Part shown: piece after piece, positions 1-10,036 of the stretch
Numbering within the stretch: position 1 is the stretch's first letter
Layout of the letters: the number at the start of each line of letters is the position of its first letter
Origin: Asterias rubens
Lineage: Eukaryota; Echinodermata; Asteroidea; Forcipulatida; Asteriidae
Direction: 5' to 3'
Length of the DNA stretch: 64,000 nucleotides
Assembly: GCF_902459465.1 (NCBI RefSeq)
Contig: NC_047062.1
Span: 16,375,994 to 16,439,993 of the forward strand
The notes under the pieces: model-generated
What the model was told of the DNA's origin: nothing
Databases searched by the model: none
The model's input: only the letters and a program-made list of their open reading frames with translations
Made by a program: the position numbers and the translations under genes

Positions 1-917
1 CACTGCCTTTAAGCCAGTTGTTAGTGGGGTGCAGTATTAAATTCAAGCAACACTAATGAGATGGACCTTGGATGACTTGAGGTTAAGAGGCAAGTTTGGT
101 CAGTAGACCCAGTTGTAAGAAGTACAAGAAAAAGATTTCTAGGTTTGGCAAACACAGAAGGCGTTTCATAGGTTCAGGCTTGGATTCCAAATAAAATAAT
201 ACTTAGCTCTTATTTTCTAAAAATTTGCTCTTGCATTTGTAAACAATCCCATTCAGACCATGGCTATGACCAGTGCCCAGTTTCATAGAGCTGCTTAAAG
301 GACAATTTGACCTTGTAAGTTTTTTGCTAAGCAATCATACCAGTCACATATACTTTATGTGAAATGGTATTCAACCTGACCGTCTGGTAAGCATAGTTTT
401 GTTTTGCTAGGGCACAGAATAGAAATGCATTGGCATTAGTATGAACTTTTCAGGAAAGGCACACAGTTTTTCACACAGTAATGTATTATTAAGCATTTTA
501 AAAACAAAAGACCACAGTCCTCTGGCCCTGCCATTAAGTGTTATCTTGGAGCCCTGCTGTAAGCATTAACAGCATTATAACTTAGTACAGCGAGGATTGT
601 GGTAGCACCATGTGTAAATATCTTTGGAGTAATTTTGGTTCTGAAAAGAACTGGTGGTTCCACCACTACTCAAAAGAGATTTAACACATGATGCTACTAC
701 AAACCTCAACTAATATCGTAATCTGTATCTGTATTACTGGGCTGGCAAAAACAATTCTAATTCTAATGACACATCACACCAGTTTGCTTTTGAAGTGTTC
801 AGTGAAAATCTTTGAAGTCTAATGAGTTGCTGGAAATCACACTACAGGGTAAGACATTCCAGTCCTTGATGGTGGCAGGAAAAAACTGCTTACATAAATA
901 AGAGTTAATGTACTCAC
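1..917. other. Intron of TMX1, no exon seen
   Basis: No coding exon is visible. The first 12 bases (CACTGCCTTTAA) equal the right terminus of the TTAA MITE family found throughout the window. Bases about 250-470 are a degraded copy of the palindromic GGGCCCAATTTCATAGAGCTGC-type repeat. Bases about 600-705 form a small imperfect hairpin (GTGGTAGCACCATGTGTAAA paired with a copy reading TTTAACACATGATGCTACTAC), related to the element at 28052-28310. Confidence 0.45.
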
Positions 918-3900
918 TGATAAAAGGTCGGCAATGAGGTGACCATGAATCGACCGCTGAGTCCCGGTGAAGAACTCACGTCCACCTCACCCACTTGGAT
1001 ATTGAGGCTTCTACTATCAACTGAGAAGGTTGACCACACTGGAGCTACGGCCTTGCAAGCTGGACACCATGGGGCATAGCTGTGTAAACAAGAAATAGTA
1101 AAAAATAATAAGTCTCTGCTAGGGCCGAAACGCCAGACCATTAACTATTTTTTTGCATTTATAGTGAGTAATAATTTATACCATCGTTCCATTTGGTTGG
1201 TAAGTTGTTTGCAATCAGCTATTTCTATTTTCTAGAAATCCAAGCTAAATAGTGCACTCCTAGTCCTACATTGTCCACAAACAAAATGGGTTGGTGTTTC
1301 ATCGATACAAAATGTTGCTTTCAAAAACTAAATTATTAGAGGTGTAATTGTCACTGTGTAATGAAGTAATTGTTTTTTGGTATCGAGTGCAAATGAAGTT
1401 CAATCTCCTAGATTAAAATCTAACTTACCCACACAAATTAGAGGTGAGATAGCCCAATTATTTTGTTTATACAAATACTTTAACTGTTATATTTAAATAA
1501 GATTTGTATTGCCTACTGCAGGGCTGTATGCTTCGTTTTTGAAAGGGCAAGGGCACCAAGGCAATTTTCTCTTTGGCAAGGGTACCCTATGAGGAAATTG
1601 TAAATTTCTACTGGAGCATTTCATGGGCATCAAGGCAATGGCAAGGGGCAACGGAGGCAATCGCCAAAATCATTAAATTTTGTGATAATGACAGTTGTGC
1701 AACAGTAACACTCACAATACAATTGTGTTTTTGGGTATCATTTAAAGTGTTCAACAATAGCCAAACAAAAGTACGATTTTTGCTAGTTTTAGTTTTAGTT
1801 TTAGTTTTAATGAATAAATGTAACGCTCCGGTAGTTCAGCTTGGGTGTTTGAAAGTAGCCAGAGCATTACAGTTATTGAATTGAAGCTACGCAAGAACCT
1901 AGAAAGATTTTAATATCAGACATGCTGGGGCCAAGGATATGAACGTGGATTGGCATGGACCGATTTTTAAAATCTTTTTAAAATGGGAGAAATTTGCAAT
2001 CAAACTACCACGCATTTTGCGACCTTTGAAAACTTAGCGTTTAAGACATGTATCGAAGGTGGGCTGTAATGGTGACAGTGATGAGACCGATGTTAAAAGC
2101 TGAGCCATTAACAGCTCAACAAGGTTGGCTACCGTCTTATCAGATACACCAGAGCTTGAGTTTGGTAGCTCTTTAAACTGCTCGGCCACTCAGCCACACT
2201 CAGGTCTGGTTAGGGATAGACCCAGTAACTGGAGCGCTTATCAATCGTAGTAATCAACAAATAAATTATCACGTTTGGGAATTGTCAAAGACCAGTCTCC
2301 TCACTTGGTGTATCCCAACTAGTTGCGATAATCGTAACCCTCCATCCTCCCGACGGTCGGAGACCGGAGGGTTACGACACAAGACTGATATTATCGGTGT
2401 AACTAGCAGTTTTGACCAGTTTTTGCCAGACTCGTGATCAGATTCGTCCTTTTTTTTCCACTTTCCAAAATCATGACAGACATTCTAAACACACGGAGTT
2501 GATCTTTATTGTATGACAACGTCATCTGGAACCCTTAAAACTACATCATGAAAATATTTGGCAGAAAAAACGACAAAAACTTACCAAAAGACTGACCGAA
2601 TATATCCACAATCCATAGCGGGACCAACTACGTCGCACTTGCTTGGCAACAACCAATCAGCGTGACCCAACCATCGATGTCGTATGCGTATCGGCCATTC
2701 CAGCTTGCAAACTCACCGCCTGTGTGTGTAAGCACCGATCCCCCGCACCGAGTGCGCAGCATGCAGGCATGTACATGTACATGTATTGTGTACACTTGCA
2801 CACACACACACAACGTCAGGGTGTGTTTGGCCATGTGGGGGTATGGAGCAGCACACGGTACTTACGAGCTGTATAGTTTGTGCACGCACGATGTTCATAC
2901 AGTACATGTACATGTACATGCCTGCATGCTGCGCACTCGGTGCGGGGGATCGGTGCTTACACACACAGGCGGTGAGTTTGCAAGCTGGAATGGCCGATAC
3001 GCATACGACATCGATGGTTGGGTCACGCTGATTGGTTGTTGCCAAGCAAGTGCGACGTTCAAAATCACTAGTTGGTCCCGCTATGGATTATGGATATATT
3101 CGGTCAGTCTTTTGGTAAGTTTTTGTCGTTTTTTCTGCCAAATATTTTCATGATGTTGTTTTAAGGGTTCCAGATGACGTTGTCATACAATAAAGATCAA
3201 CTCCATGTGTTTAGAATGTCTGTCATGATTTTGGAAAGTGGAAAAAAAGGACGAATCTGATCACGAGTCTGGCAAAAACTGGTCAAAACTGCTAGTTACA
3301 CCGATAATATCAGTCTTGTGTCGTAACCCTCCGGTCTCCGACCGTCGGGAGGATGGAGGGTTACGATTATCGCAACTATATCCCAACATAAGCATAAAAT
3401 AACAAACCTGTGAAAATTTGGGCTCAATCTGTCATCGAAGTTGCGAGAACATGATGACAGAAAAAACACCCTTGTTGGTTGGACGAATTTGTGTGCTTTC
3501 TTCAGATAGGAATAAATAATAAAAGACTTCAAAGTTCTAGCTAAAAAAACTGAAGTCTTTTATTTATTAATTTTGTATTGTTGTACTTGTAGTGAAAACT
3601 ACCTCTTTCTCAAAAACTACGTTACTTCAGAGGGAGTCATTTCCCACAATGTTTTATACTATCAAAGCTCTCCAATGCTCGTTACCTAGTCAGTTTTTAA
3701 GTTAAGTGTTTTGAGTAATTACCAAACTTGTACCTTCCCTTTAATAAATTACATCCTGAACTGACCTTTTGCTTTTCATGTATTCTTGACATGATGCACA
3801 AATCGTTTTTTTTTTACTTTTAAAAACTTACAATTTTAACATCCATTCTCCCTCCATTATAGTTCTCCAGTTTTCATCAGTAATTTCTACCACATTGGCT

Positions 3901-3953
3901 TCGGCAAACACTATAAATACGGCCAAAAGGGCCAACAAAGTCACCTTTTCCAT
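918..3953 (-). CDS. TMX1: TMX1, thioredoxin-related transmembrane protein 1 (N-terminal part)
   Basis: ER-membrane oxidoreductase of the protein disulfide isomerase family that handles disulfides of membrane-bound clients. Two coding exons are seen: 3832-3953 (start ATG at 3953-3951, ends with carry TT before GTAAGT) and 918-1079 (acceptor ACAG, ends with carry CA before GTGAGT). Residues 1-19 form a hydrophobic signal peptide ending AEA, followed by a thioredoxin fold beginning NVVEITDENW. The active site is WCPAC (Cys46, Cys49), the CPAC variant typical of TMX1 rather than the CGHC of most PDIs. A PGLSGRF segment and the cis-proline in SLPTFY follow, as in vertebrate TMX1. The rest of the thioredoxin domain, the membrane segment and the acidic tail must lie left of position 1; I found no further exon in 1-900. 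The intron is 2752 nt and carries nested repeats. Identity is confident; the first exon may have additional 5' UTR up to about 4140. Confidence 0.9.
1523..1668. repeat. Degraded dispersed repeat (GGAAGGGCAAGG family)
   Basis: The segment carries phrases such as GGGCAAGGGCACCAAGGCAA and CTATGAGGAAATTGTAAATT followed by TTTCTACTGGAGCATTTC. They recur in variant form at about 18415-18570, 25085-25190, 32294-32500, 35800-35945, 55870-56000 and 59170-59245. It lies in the TMX1 intron and has no coding potential that I trust. Confidence 0.5.
2311..2319 (+). repeat. 9-bp target site duplication, left copy
   Basis: TATCCCAAC immediately left of the fold-back element is repeated exactly at 3379-3387 immediately right of it, and the pre-insertion MITE sequence needs only one copy. 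Confidence 0.85.
2320..3378. mobile_element. 1059-bp fold-back (long terminal inverted repeat) transposon, Mutator-like candidate
   Basis: The element begins TAGTTGCGATAATCGTAACC and ends with its reverse complement. The two arms (about 2320-2780 and 2920-3378) are nearly perfect inverted repeats of some 460 bp around a centre rich in ACATGTACATGT. Each end also holds a smaller inner palindrome (AACCCTCC ... GGAGGGTT around GACGGTCGGAGACCGG). It is flanked by the exact 9-bp duplication TATCCCAAC. Long terminal inverted repeats with 9-bp duplications are characteristic of Mutator-like elements; no transposase is encoded, so this would be a non-autonomous member. Open frames on both strands in it are mirror images of each other caused by the palindrome. 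Confidence 0.85.
3379..3387 (+). repeat. 9-bp target site duplication, right copy
   Basis: TATCCCAAC, identical to 2311-2319; marks the insertion of the fold-back element. Confidence 0.85.
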
Positions 3954-6154
3954 CTTCGTTTTTACACGAACTTTGTCGGAGTTTGCAGAAGTCGACGTGT
4001 ACAATGTGCAAATTACCTTATCACATGGTTCCCATAATAATTTGCCATCAAGACATGTACAAAGTCGTCTGGTTGCCAATCGTGTCTGGCCCAACATCAA
4101 CCTCGTCACTATGGATAGCAGCAAGTTCGTCCCCATATGATATTAACGCTTAACAAACCGAGGGACGAGGAAAAGGTTGGCCTCGCTATAAAATCAAAAT
4201 GTACGCGCGCCTTCAAACCCAGATTTATTTATTTTTGGCCGTGCCAAATTCCGAAGTTGTTTCAAACAGTGCTCGCCCTGCTGCCGTTTCACTTCGACAT
4301 GGCAAGTGCGCAAATAAACAGTAGTGTCCAAAGGCCCATGTCGCACGCAACTGTGTCCCCTATGCAATACTATTCGGAGGACATTATTGCATATGCAATA
4401 AGGAAGGCACTAAATACTAAACTCCACAGCGGTTCGGCACCCGAGCGTAACAACCAGGTCCTAGTGGTTAGTCCACTCTTATGTAACACTACTCCCCAAA
4501 CCTGCTGCAACAGTACTTTAAAGAAACACGTTGCCTTGGATCGGACGAGTTGGTCTTTGAAAAGCGTTCGTAATCGTTTTTTGTAATAAAATGCATATGG
4601 TTGGAAAGATGTTGTAAAAGTAGAATACAATGATCCACACAAACATGCCTCGAAATTGCACGGTTTTCCTTTTACCTCGTCGACTAACAAGGTCGGCAAT
4701 TTATGGGAGTCAAAAACTTCCTTGACTCCCATAAATGGCCGACCTTGTTAGTCGACGAGGTAAAAGGAAAACCGTGCAATTTTGAGGCATGTTTGTGTGG
4801 ATCATTGTATTCTACTTTTACAACATCTTTCTAACCATGCATTTAAAAAAGTTCCCGGAACAGCTGTAGAGGTTAGTTTTTAGTGCCTTCCGGTTTGGCA
4901 TATGCAACCGTGTCCGCCCGGACACAAAGTCATGTATGCCTACATGTCCGCCGGACGGTTTTTGCATAGCTCGGACACGATTGCATATGCGAAAATGTCC
5001 GGAGCGGACAGTTTGGCACTTCGTGTATCACAACTTAAATATAACAAGTATGAAACCTGTGAAAATTTAGGTTCAATTGGTCAACGGAGTCGGGAGAAAA
5101 TAATGGGAAAACCACCCTTGTTTCCGCACCGTGTCATGACATGTGTTTAAAATAAAGACGTAATTCTCGATATTGAGAATTGATAATTGTTTTAATGTTT
5201 TCTCAAAAAGTAAAGCATTTCATGGAATAATATTTCAAGAGAAGTCTTTCACCATTACCTTGTGGTAAATCTGTGAACCTGTTCCGAAAGTAGTGTATGC
5301 TTTAAAGAATGGGTGACATCATAGAGCAAGGGCTCAATGTAAGATCTTAGCATATCCTTTAAAACTCGCGGTAAATAAAAATTATGCCCCTACTGCTCCA
5401 GGCCTACACATAGGGCCTACACATTTGCACATGCATTCCGAGTGAAAAATAAGCCAATGAGTCAAAACAATGGTTTTTTTCTTATATGATTTCCGGGCCC
5501 TATTTTGAGGTAATATAGCCTAAAGCCCCAAAATATGCATAGTGCAATTCTAGCTTCTTTCTGAAAACTCCATGTGGTAATTTGTCATCAAAAACGATTT
5601 CACATTTGATTTCTTGCCAAATTAACAAGCTTCGACATCAATAGTTTGTTTTGGGTAAACATGGTGGTCCCATGGCCTATAACGCCGTGGTTGCGCCTTT
5701 ATTGCAGTTCACAAGGAAATTCAATGATGAGGCCTACTCTGATCACTGGCAAACAAGTTGACATTCAAAAATGTGCGATACAAATTTTGATTCAAACAAA
5801 TTTCAGAATTCCAATGACACAGTTTCAAATACGGATAGATCCTGGAACCAGTCCGATCATAACGCAACTATCATGGACTAGATTTCCAGTGCCACGCCCA
5901 TTACAGCGGTTATTTTGTGCGTGAAAAGTTCGTGGATATTTTCCTTCCTTTTTCGAAAGTGTCAAATACAAAGATGCTACTCGCTCCCTAATCATAGGCT
6001 AAGGCATTAGTTACTTAAATTCTATTTCATGGCATCACCCTATAACACAAGAACAAAAAGTAATTGAAATTAAGTAGAGCAAGGCTGAGTAGGCTCTACC
6101 GTTTACAAAGTTTGACACATTTCAACCAGTGCATTGAGCAGTTAGCAATGCTTG
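3954..6154. other. Spacer between TMX1 and the asparaginase-like gene
   Basis: The TMX1 5' flank occupies the left end. About 4290-4990 is a broken palindromic repeat whose arms share GGAAGGCACTAAA(T/A)ACTA and GCATATGCAA, interrupted by a family B fold-back copy (4518-4845). 5000-5150 resembles an internal piece of the family A MITE. From 5150 to 6154 I see no gene; the open frame at 5646-5924 has no recognisable protein features. Confidence 0.5.
4518..4845. mobile_element. Family B fold-back MITE, degraded copy
   Basis: It starts with TTTAAAGAAACACGTTGCCT and folds on itself around TGGGAGTCAAAAACTTCC ... TTGACTCCCATAAATGGCC near 4720. The right terminus found in the better copy at 11582-11972 is absent. 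It sits inside another palindromic repeat whose arms flank it. Confidence 0.7.
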
Positions 6155-7675
6155 TTACCCTTTTAAAATGGCAATACATTTTCCATTGAGATTGTCCCTA
6201 GTCACTTTATCCCAACGAAGCACTCTGCCAGTCATTGCAATGTACACATCACACTCTGTCAAACACTGAAGTGCCCCTAATGCCACTCCAATGTTAAACT
6301 CTGCCTCAGACTTCTTGAAGGTAGCTGGGAGAAATGCTCCCGTTAGAACGATATTTTTATTGGGGAGCCTTCTTTTAGCAAGATAGGCGGCTGTTTCAAT
6401 CATCGTGTCAGTGCCATGGGTGATCAGTATGGTTTTCTGTGTGGCCTGCTGGCAGGTCTTCCAAAGAAGCTCCCTATAGGTTTGAAATAAAATGATACAA
6501 AAGCCATTAAGTAATCGAATGAATTTATACAATCCAATGAACGAAGCGAATTTGTATTTATTAGGCTATACTCAATTTATAAGATTAGTTGCCATAAAAT
6601 CTTACTTGGCAAATAAAGAGCACTGGGGAGATGTTATAAAACATTGTTAGAAACGTACCCGATTGAAGCATAGAGTATAAGGACAGAGGTCATAGTTTAA
6701 GCCTTTCTCATCTCAAAGCACACAACTCTGTGTGCGTGCAAGGGTGTTTGTTCTTCCACTGTTTTCTTGCAATCAATTGAGCCTACATTTTAACAAGTTA
6801 AATTTGTATGAGTTGGGATAAAACCACTGTGAAGATACTGGTCTTTGACAATATTACCAAAAAATAAACCCTGCCTAATTAATTTTCATCACAATTCTGT
6901 TCACCTGTCATCATCATCTATATCCTGACTATCTTTCCTGCATACTGTCTGATACTCAAATGTCACATCAGTCCGGATTCTCTGCATCATAACCATCACG
7001 GCAGATTCCCCAATCTCAAAAGCGTAACCTCCCTTTACATGGGGGTAGTCTTTGTCTATTGTACCTGGTCGGAGTTGAAAGAAGATAAGATTAGATAATA
7101 TATTTGTTTTTGTCCGCATCATAAAAAAAAACAGTGAACCTGGCTTCCATTGGCTTTGAAAAAAAAGTAAACACAAAAAAGGATAGACAATGCAGTAATG
7201 AATTAACAGAATCGGAAAAACAAAATAAAGCCTATCTATGCAAAAAATGAACAACCTGTTCGGAAACTACACGTTTCTTTTATTTAGTTACGTGGATAAT
7301 GTTTGAAGTTGTTAATAACGTTATTTGCTCTGTGTGCACCAACCGCATGGCTGTCCTTGCTCCATAATACCATAGAGTAAGGATAATACACAGCATGATG
7401 GCGGAAGTAGTGAACCTTTGTACGAATATCGCGCTTTATGGTGCCATTATGGGTGCGGTAGGCCAACATATTCAACCACTGATGCTCCTTATATAACCCC
7501 CAACTTGTTTGCACTTTGTCGATGTTATTTCTCACTGTGGGTTTTGAATAGATATCCGACTAGCCAGACATACATGTATATTTTAGTCCTTGCTATGTTA
7601 TGGTATAATTTTGAACAATCATGACTTACCACCTGTTTGCAGAACTAATACTACTTCATCCGTCATCTTGATCAT
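6155..7675 (-). CDS. Single-domain asparaginase-like protein (N-terminal domain only)
   Basis: Three exons: 7630-7666 (or from 7675), 6905-7064, 6155-6473; stop TAA at 6157-6155. Splicing GGTG/GTAAGT, CAG/GTACA and ACAG/GTGAAC, TATAG/GGAGC rebuilds an unbroken frame of 171 aa (174 if the ATG nine bases upstream is used). It matches the N-terminal catalytic domain of type I/II L-asparaginases: TGGTIDK with nucleophile-type Thr14, Tyr26, and HGTDTM with Thr87-Asp88 in the usual spacing. LTGAFLP and the final YIAMTGRV follow, and the protein then stops. Classical asparaginases are about 330 aa with a second domain supplying other active-site parts. Short stand-alone proteins of this type are known in bacteria, so this may be their animal relative. 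Hydrolysis of asparagine or another amide is inferred, not shown. No signal peptide is seen, which suggests a cytosolic location. Confidence 0.85.
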
Positions 7676-7969
7676 CAAACACTCGTTACGGACGGCTTTT
7701 CCCACAAAATATTGTCAAAAGCACATCAAGTCTTGTGGTTCTTGCTCTATAAATTATTATAACGGTTGAGCAACTATGAACGGGTTGCAGCCAAAGACAG
7801 ATCAGTGGCCGCCGCCGCGCACGTGGTCGTTGTATTGCTATTATGTTTAGATTGATGTGATTATCTTTTTGAATCAATTATCATGTAAAATAGTGTCACC
7901 TCTTATATCAAAAGCTTTCGGGCAAATGACTGTGTAAGCTTTTTTGTATTATCAAACCAGTGATGGAGC

Positions 7970-8350
7970 TTAAAGGGAGGGTGAACGTTTGGTAATTACT
8001 CAAAACAAATATTAACTTAACTTGAAAACTGACTTGAACGACCATTGGAGAGCTGTCGATAGTATAAAACATTGTTGGAAACGGCTCCCTCTGAAGTAGC
8101 GTAGATTTTTAGAAAGAGGTAATTTCTCAATAAAATATAAAAAGACTTCTACTCTAGCCAGAAGTTTTTTTTATTTCTACTGAAAGCACACGAATTCGTC
8201 CAAGGGTGTTATTTCTTTCATCATTTTCTCGCAACTTCGATGACCAATGAGCCCAAATTTTCACAGGCTTGTTATTTTATGCTTATATTGGGATATACCA
8301 AGTGAGAAGACATGTCTCTGACAATTACCAATAGTGTCCAGTGTCTTTAA
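7970..8350. mobile_element. Family A TTAA MITE (variant)
   Basis: It is bounded by TTAA at 7970-7973 and 8347-8350, starts TTAAAGGGAGGGTGAACG and ends CCAATAGTGTCCAGTGTCTTTAA-like. The interior carries the family signature (ATAAAACATTGTTGGAAACG, CTCGCAACTTCGATGACC). Confidence 0.75.
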
Positions 8351-8948
8351 CTTTGACTCGGTGTTTTAAAAGAGAAGATATAAACTGCAAACTACTTAGT
8401 TAATGGCATGACGTTTCAACCATAGCAGAGTTCTTTTACTAAAATATAGAGTCGAAATGTCAGGCCGTTTAACTAATTTTTGTAGTCTTTTTGAAAGCTT
8501 TATGGTATAAATTCCATTGGGAAAGTTTGTCAAAAACTATTTACATTTCAAGAATAAAACCTCATAATCAATCGTTTGGCTTCAGTGATTGAACAAATCT
8601 TGAGAAAACATTAAATGGTCTCTCATCAAACTTCCATATAATGATGGGTGACCATTATGTTTATTTATTGCGGGTACATCTCCGGTTGCTGCAGAAGTCT
8701 TACTCATTTCAATCATCAAGTTTCTAAAAGGCATATTATTTTTGGTCAAATGTTCTGTATGTGTTTAGTGTGCCTAAAGAACGAACATAAGATTTAAACT
8801 TTTTCAAGATAACAGCATTTTATTCTTATTTTATACTTTTTCAGAAATAAATAAATCACAATTTGGCAAAAGCAATTGAGCTGCTTTTAAGCACAAAAAG
8901 AAGCTAAGCACCTGCCGGGCAGAAAGCTCATCAGCAAAATTTCTGCAT

Positions 8949-9326
8949 TTAAAGGCAGTGGACACTATTGGTAATTACTCAAAATTATTACTAGCATAAA
9001 CATTACTTGGTAACGAGTAATGGGGAGAGGTTGGTGGTATTAAACATTGTGAGAAACGGTTCCCTCTGAAGTATGTAGTTTTCGAGAAAGAAGTAATTTT
9101 CCTCGAATTTGATTTTGAGACCTCAGATTTAGAATTTGAGGTATCGAAATCAAGCATCAGAAAGCACACAACTTCAGGTGACAAGGGTGCTTTTTCTTTC
9201 ATTATTATCCGCAACTTTGTTGACCGATTGAGCTCAAATGTTGACAGGTTTGTTATTTCATGATGCATATGATGAGATACATCAAGTGAGAAGACTGGTC
9301 TTTGACAATTACCAATAGTGTCCACG
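8949..9326. mobile_element. Family A TTAA MITE
   Basis: It starts TTTAAAGGCAGTGGACACTA and ends AATTACCAATAGTGTCCAC, then loses the last bases of the right terminus. It has the central palindrome built on GAGACCTCAGATTTAGAATT. An open frame on its minus strand recurs in other copies of the MITE and is not a gene. Confidence 0.8.
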
Positions 9327-9411
9327 GGCCAAGCTCTTATTAACATTTTCCACTTTCCCCACATTTTCAAGCTATCTTGTAAAATCTGCAACCAGTTTAT
9401 AAACCACTGGT

Positions 9412-9600
9412 TGGGCTCAACTTCATTAAGCAGTTAAGCAGAAAATGCTCCCAGCAAATTTCTTTGCTAAGCAACAAATAAGTTCAGCACCAGTGGCAAC
9501 AATGTAAACCTTGTGGAATGTTGGCTGACAACCTGTTTCTGCTAAGCAAAACTTTCTGTGCTTGGCAAGTTTGCGCAAATAACCACTGCCGTTTAAATAA
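9412..9600. repeat. Palindromic GGGCTCAA/TTTCATTAAGCAG repeat (family D)
   Basis: It starts TGGGCTCAACTTCATTAAGC and holds repeated TTTGCTAAGCAA and TGTTTCTGCTAAGC words. The same words occur in both orientations at 255-470, 13088-13311, 17370-17560, 27913-28418, 28920-29045, 32625-32755, 38265-38410, 40130-40282 and 43321-43514. Confidence 0.55.
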
Positions 9601-10036
9601 AGCTGTTGTTCAAGACCGGTCTTGAGGTCAAGACTATCTTCAGCACTGAAATAACTGACCTCATTAAATCTAAAATACATGATTGAATAATATAAAAAAT
9701 AAAAAGCAAGTAGCTTCAATTTGAAAGTTAATTGATTATCCAGTTAATTTTTGCCCAAATAATTCCTTGTTTTTACAATTATTTATCATAAACTAATCAC
9801 CTACCAGTTAGATAAAGTTCATGCCTTTCTGGAAACTAAAAAATGTAGGGTCAAATCAGCCAAAAAGTGGACCTAGCATCTTTAACTGAACCTAGGTACA
9901 TTAACAGTTCACCTAAAGATAACTGATATCCTAATACCAAGATTCTGGTATAATGGACAGAAAAGTTAACATTTTCACGTGAGTAATAGTAGTTTTACAT
10001 GTACAGTTCATCCCAATGATTATGCTCACAAGAATG

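Larger units (their letters stand above)
2269..3744. mobile_element. TTAA MITE (family A variant) split by a fold-back insertion
   Basis: Bases 2269-2319 match the left part of the family A MITE (AATTGTCAAAGACCAGTCT, TCACTTGGTGTATC) and 3379-3744 continue it (AACAAACCTGTGAAAATTTG and so on to CCTTCCCTTTAA). The extreme left terminus is missing. The element is interrupted by the 1059-bp fold-back element at 2320-3378, which is therefore younger. Confidence 0.7.
7676..10036. other. Spacer between the asparaginase-like gene and TAF6L, MITE-rich
   Basis: The 5' flank of the asparaginase-like gene holds a GC-rich patch at about 7808-7832 with GCACGTGGT (an E-box-like CACGTG). Two family A MITEs (7970-8350 and 8949-9326) and one palindromic GGGCTCAA-type repeat (9412-9600) fill most of the rest. 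I see no gene in it. Confidence 0.6.

Noticed and set aside
1573-1884. 103-codon open frame in the TMX1 intron
   Set aside because: It covers a dispersed repeat and a TTTTAGTTTTAG simple repeat.
2643-3045. Mirror-image open frames starting MATTNQRDPTIDVV on both strands
   Set aside because: They are the two arms of the fold-back element read in opposite directions; the identity follows from the palindrome, not from a protein family.
4137-4586. 149-codon plus-strand open frame near the TMX1 start
   Set aside because: It overlaps a broken palindromic repeat and the start of a family B MITE, and shows no domain or splice structure.
8975-9391. Open frame with a [18 protein letters not shown] protein, recurring near 20758, 34528, 36837 and 53954
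   Set aside because: All copies lie inside family A MITEs and reflect the shared interior sequence; frames differ in length and are broken in most copies.
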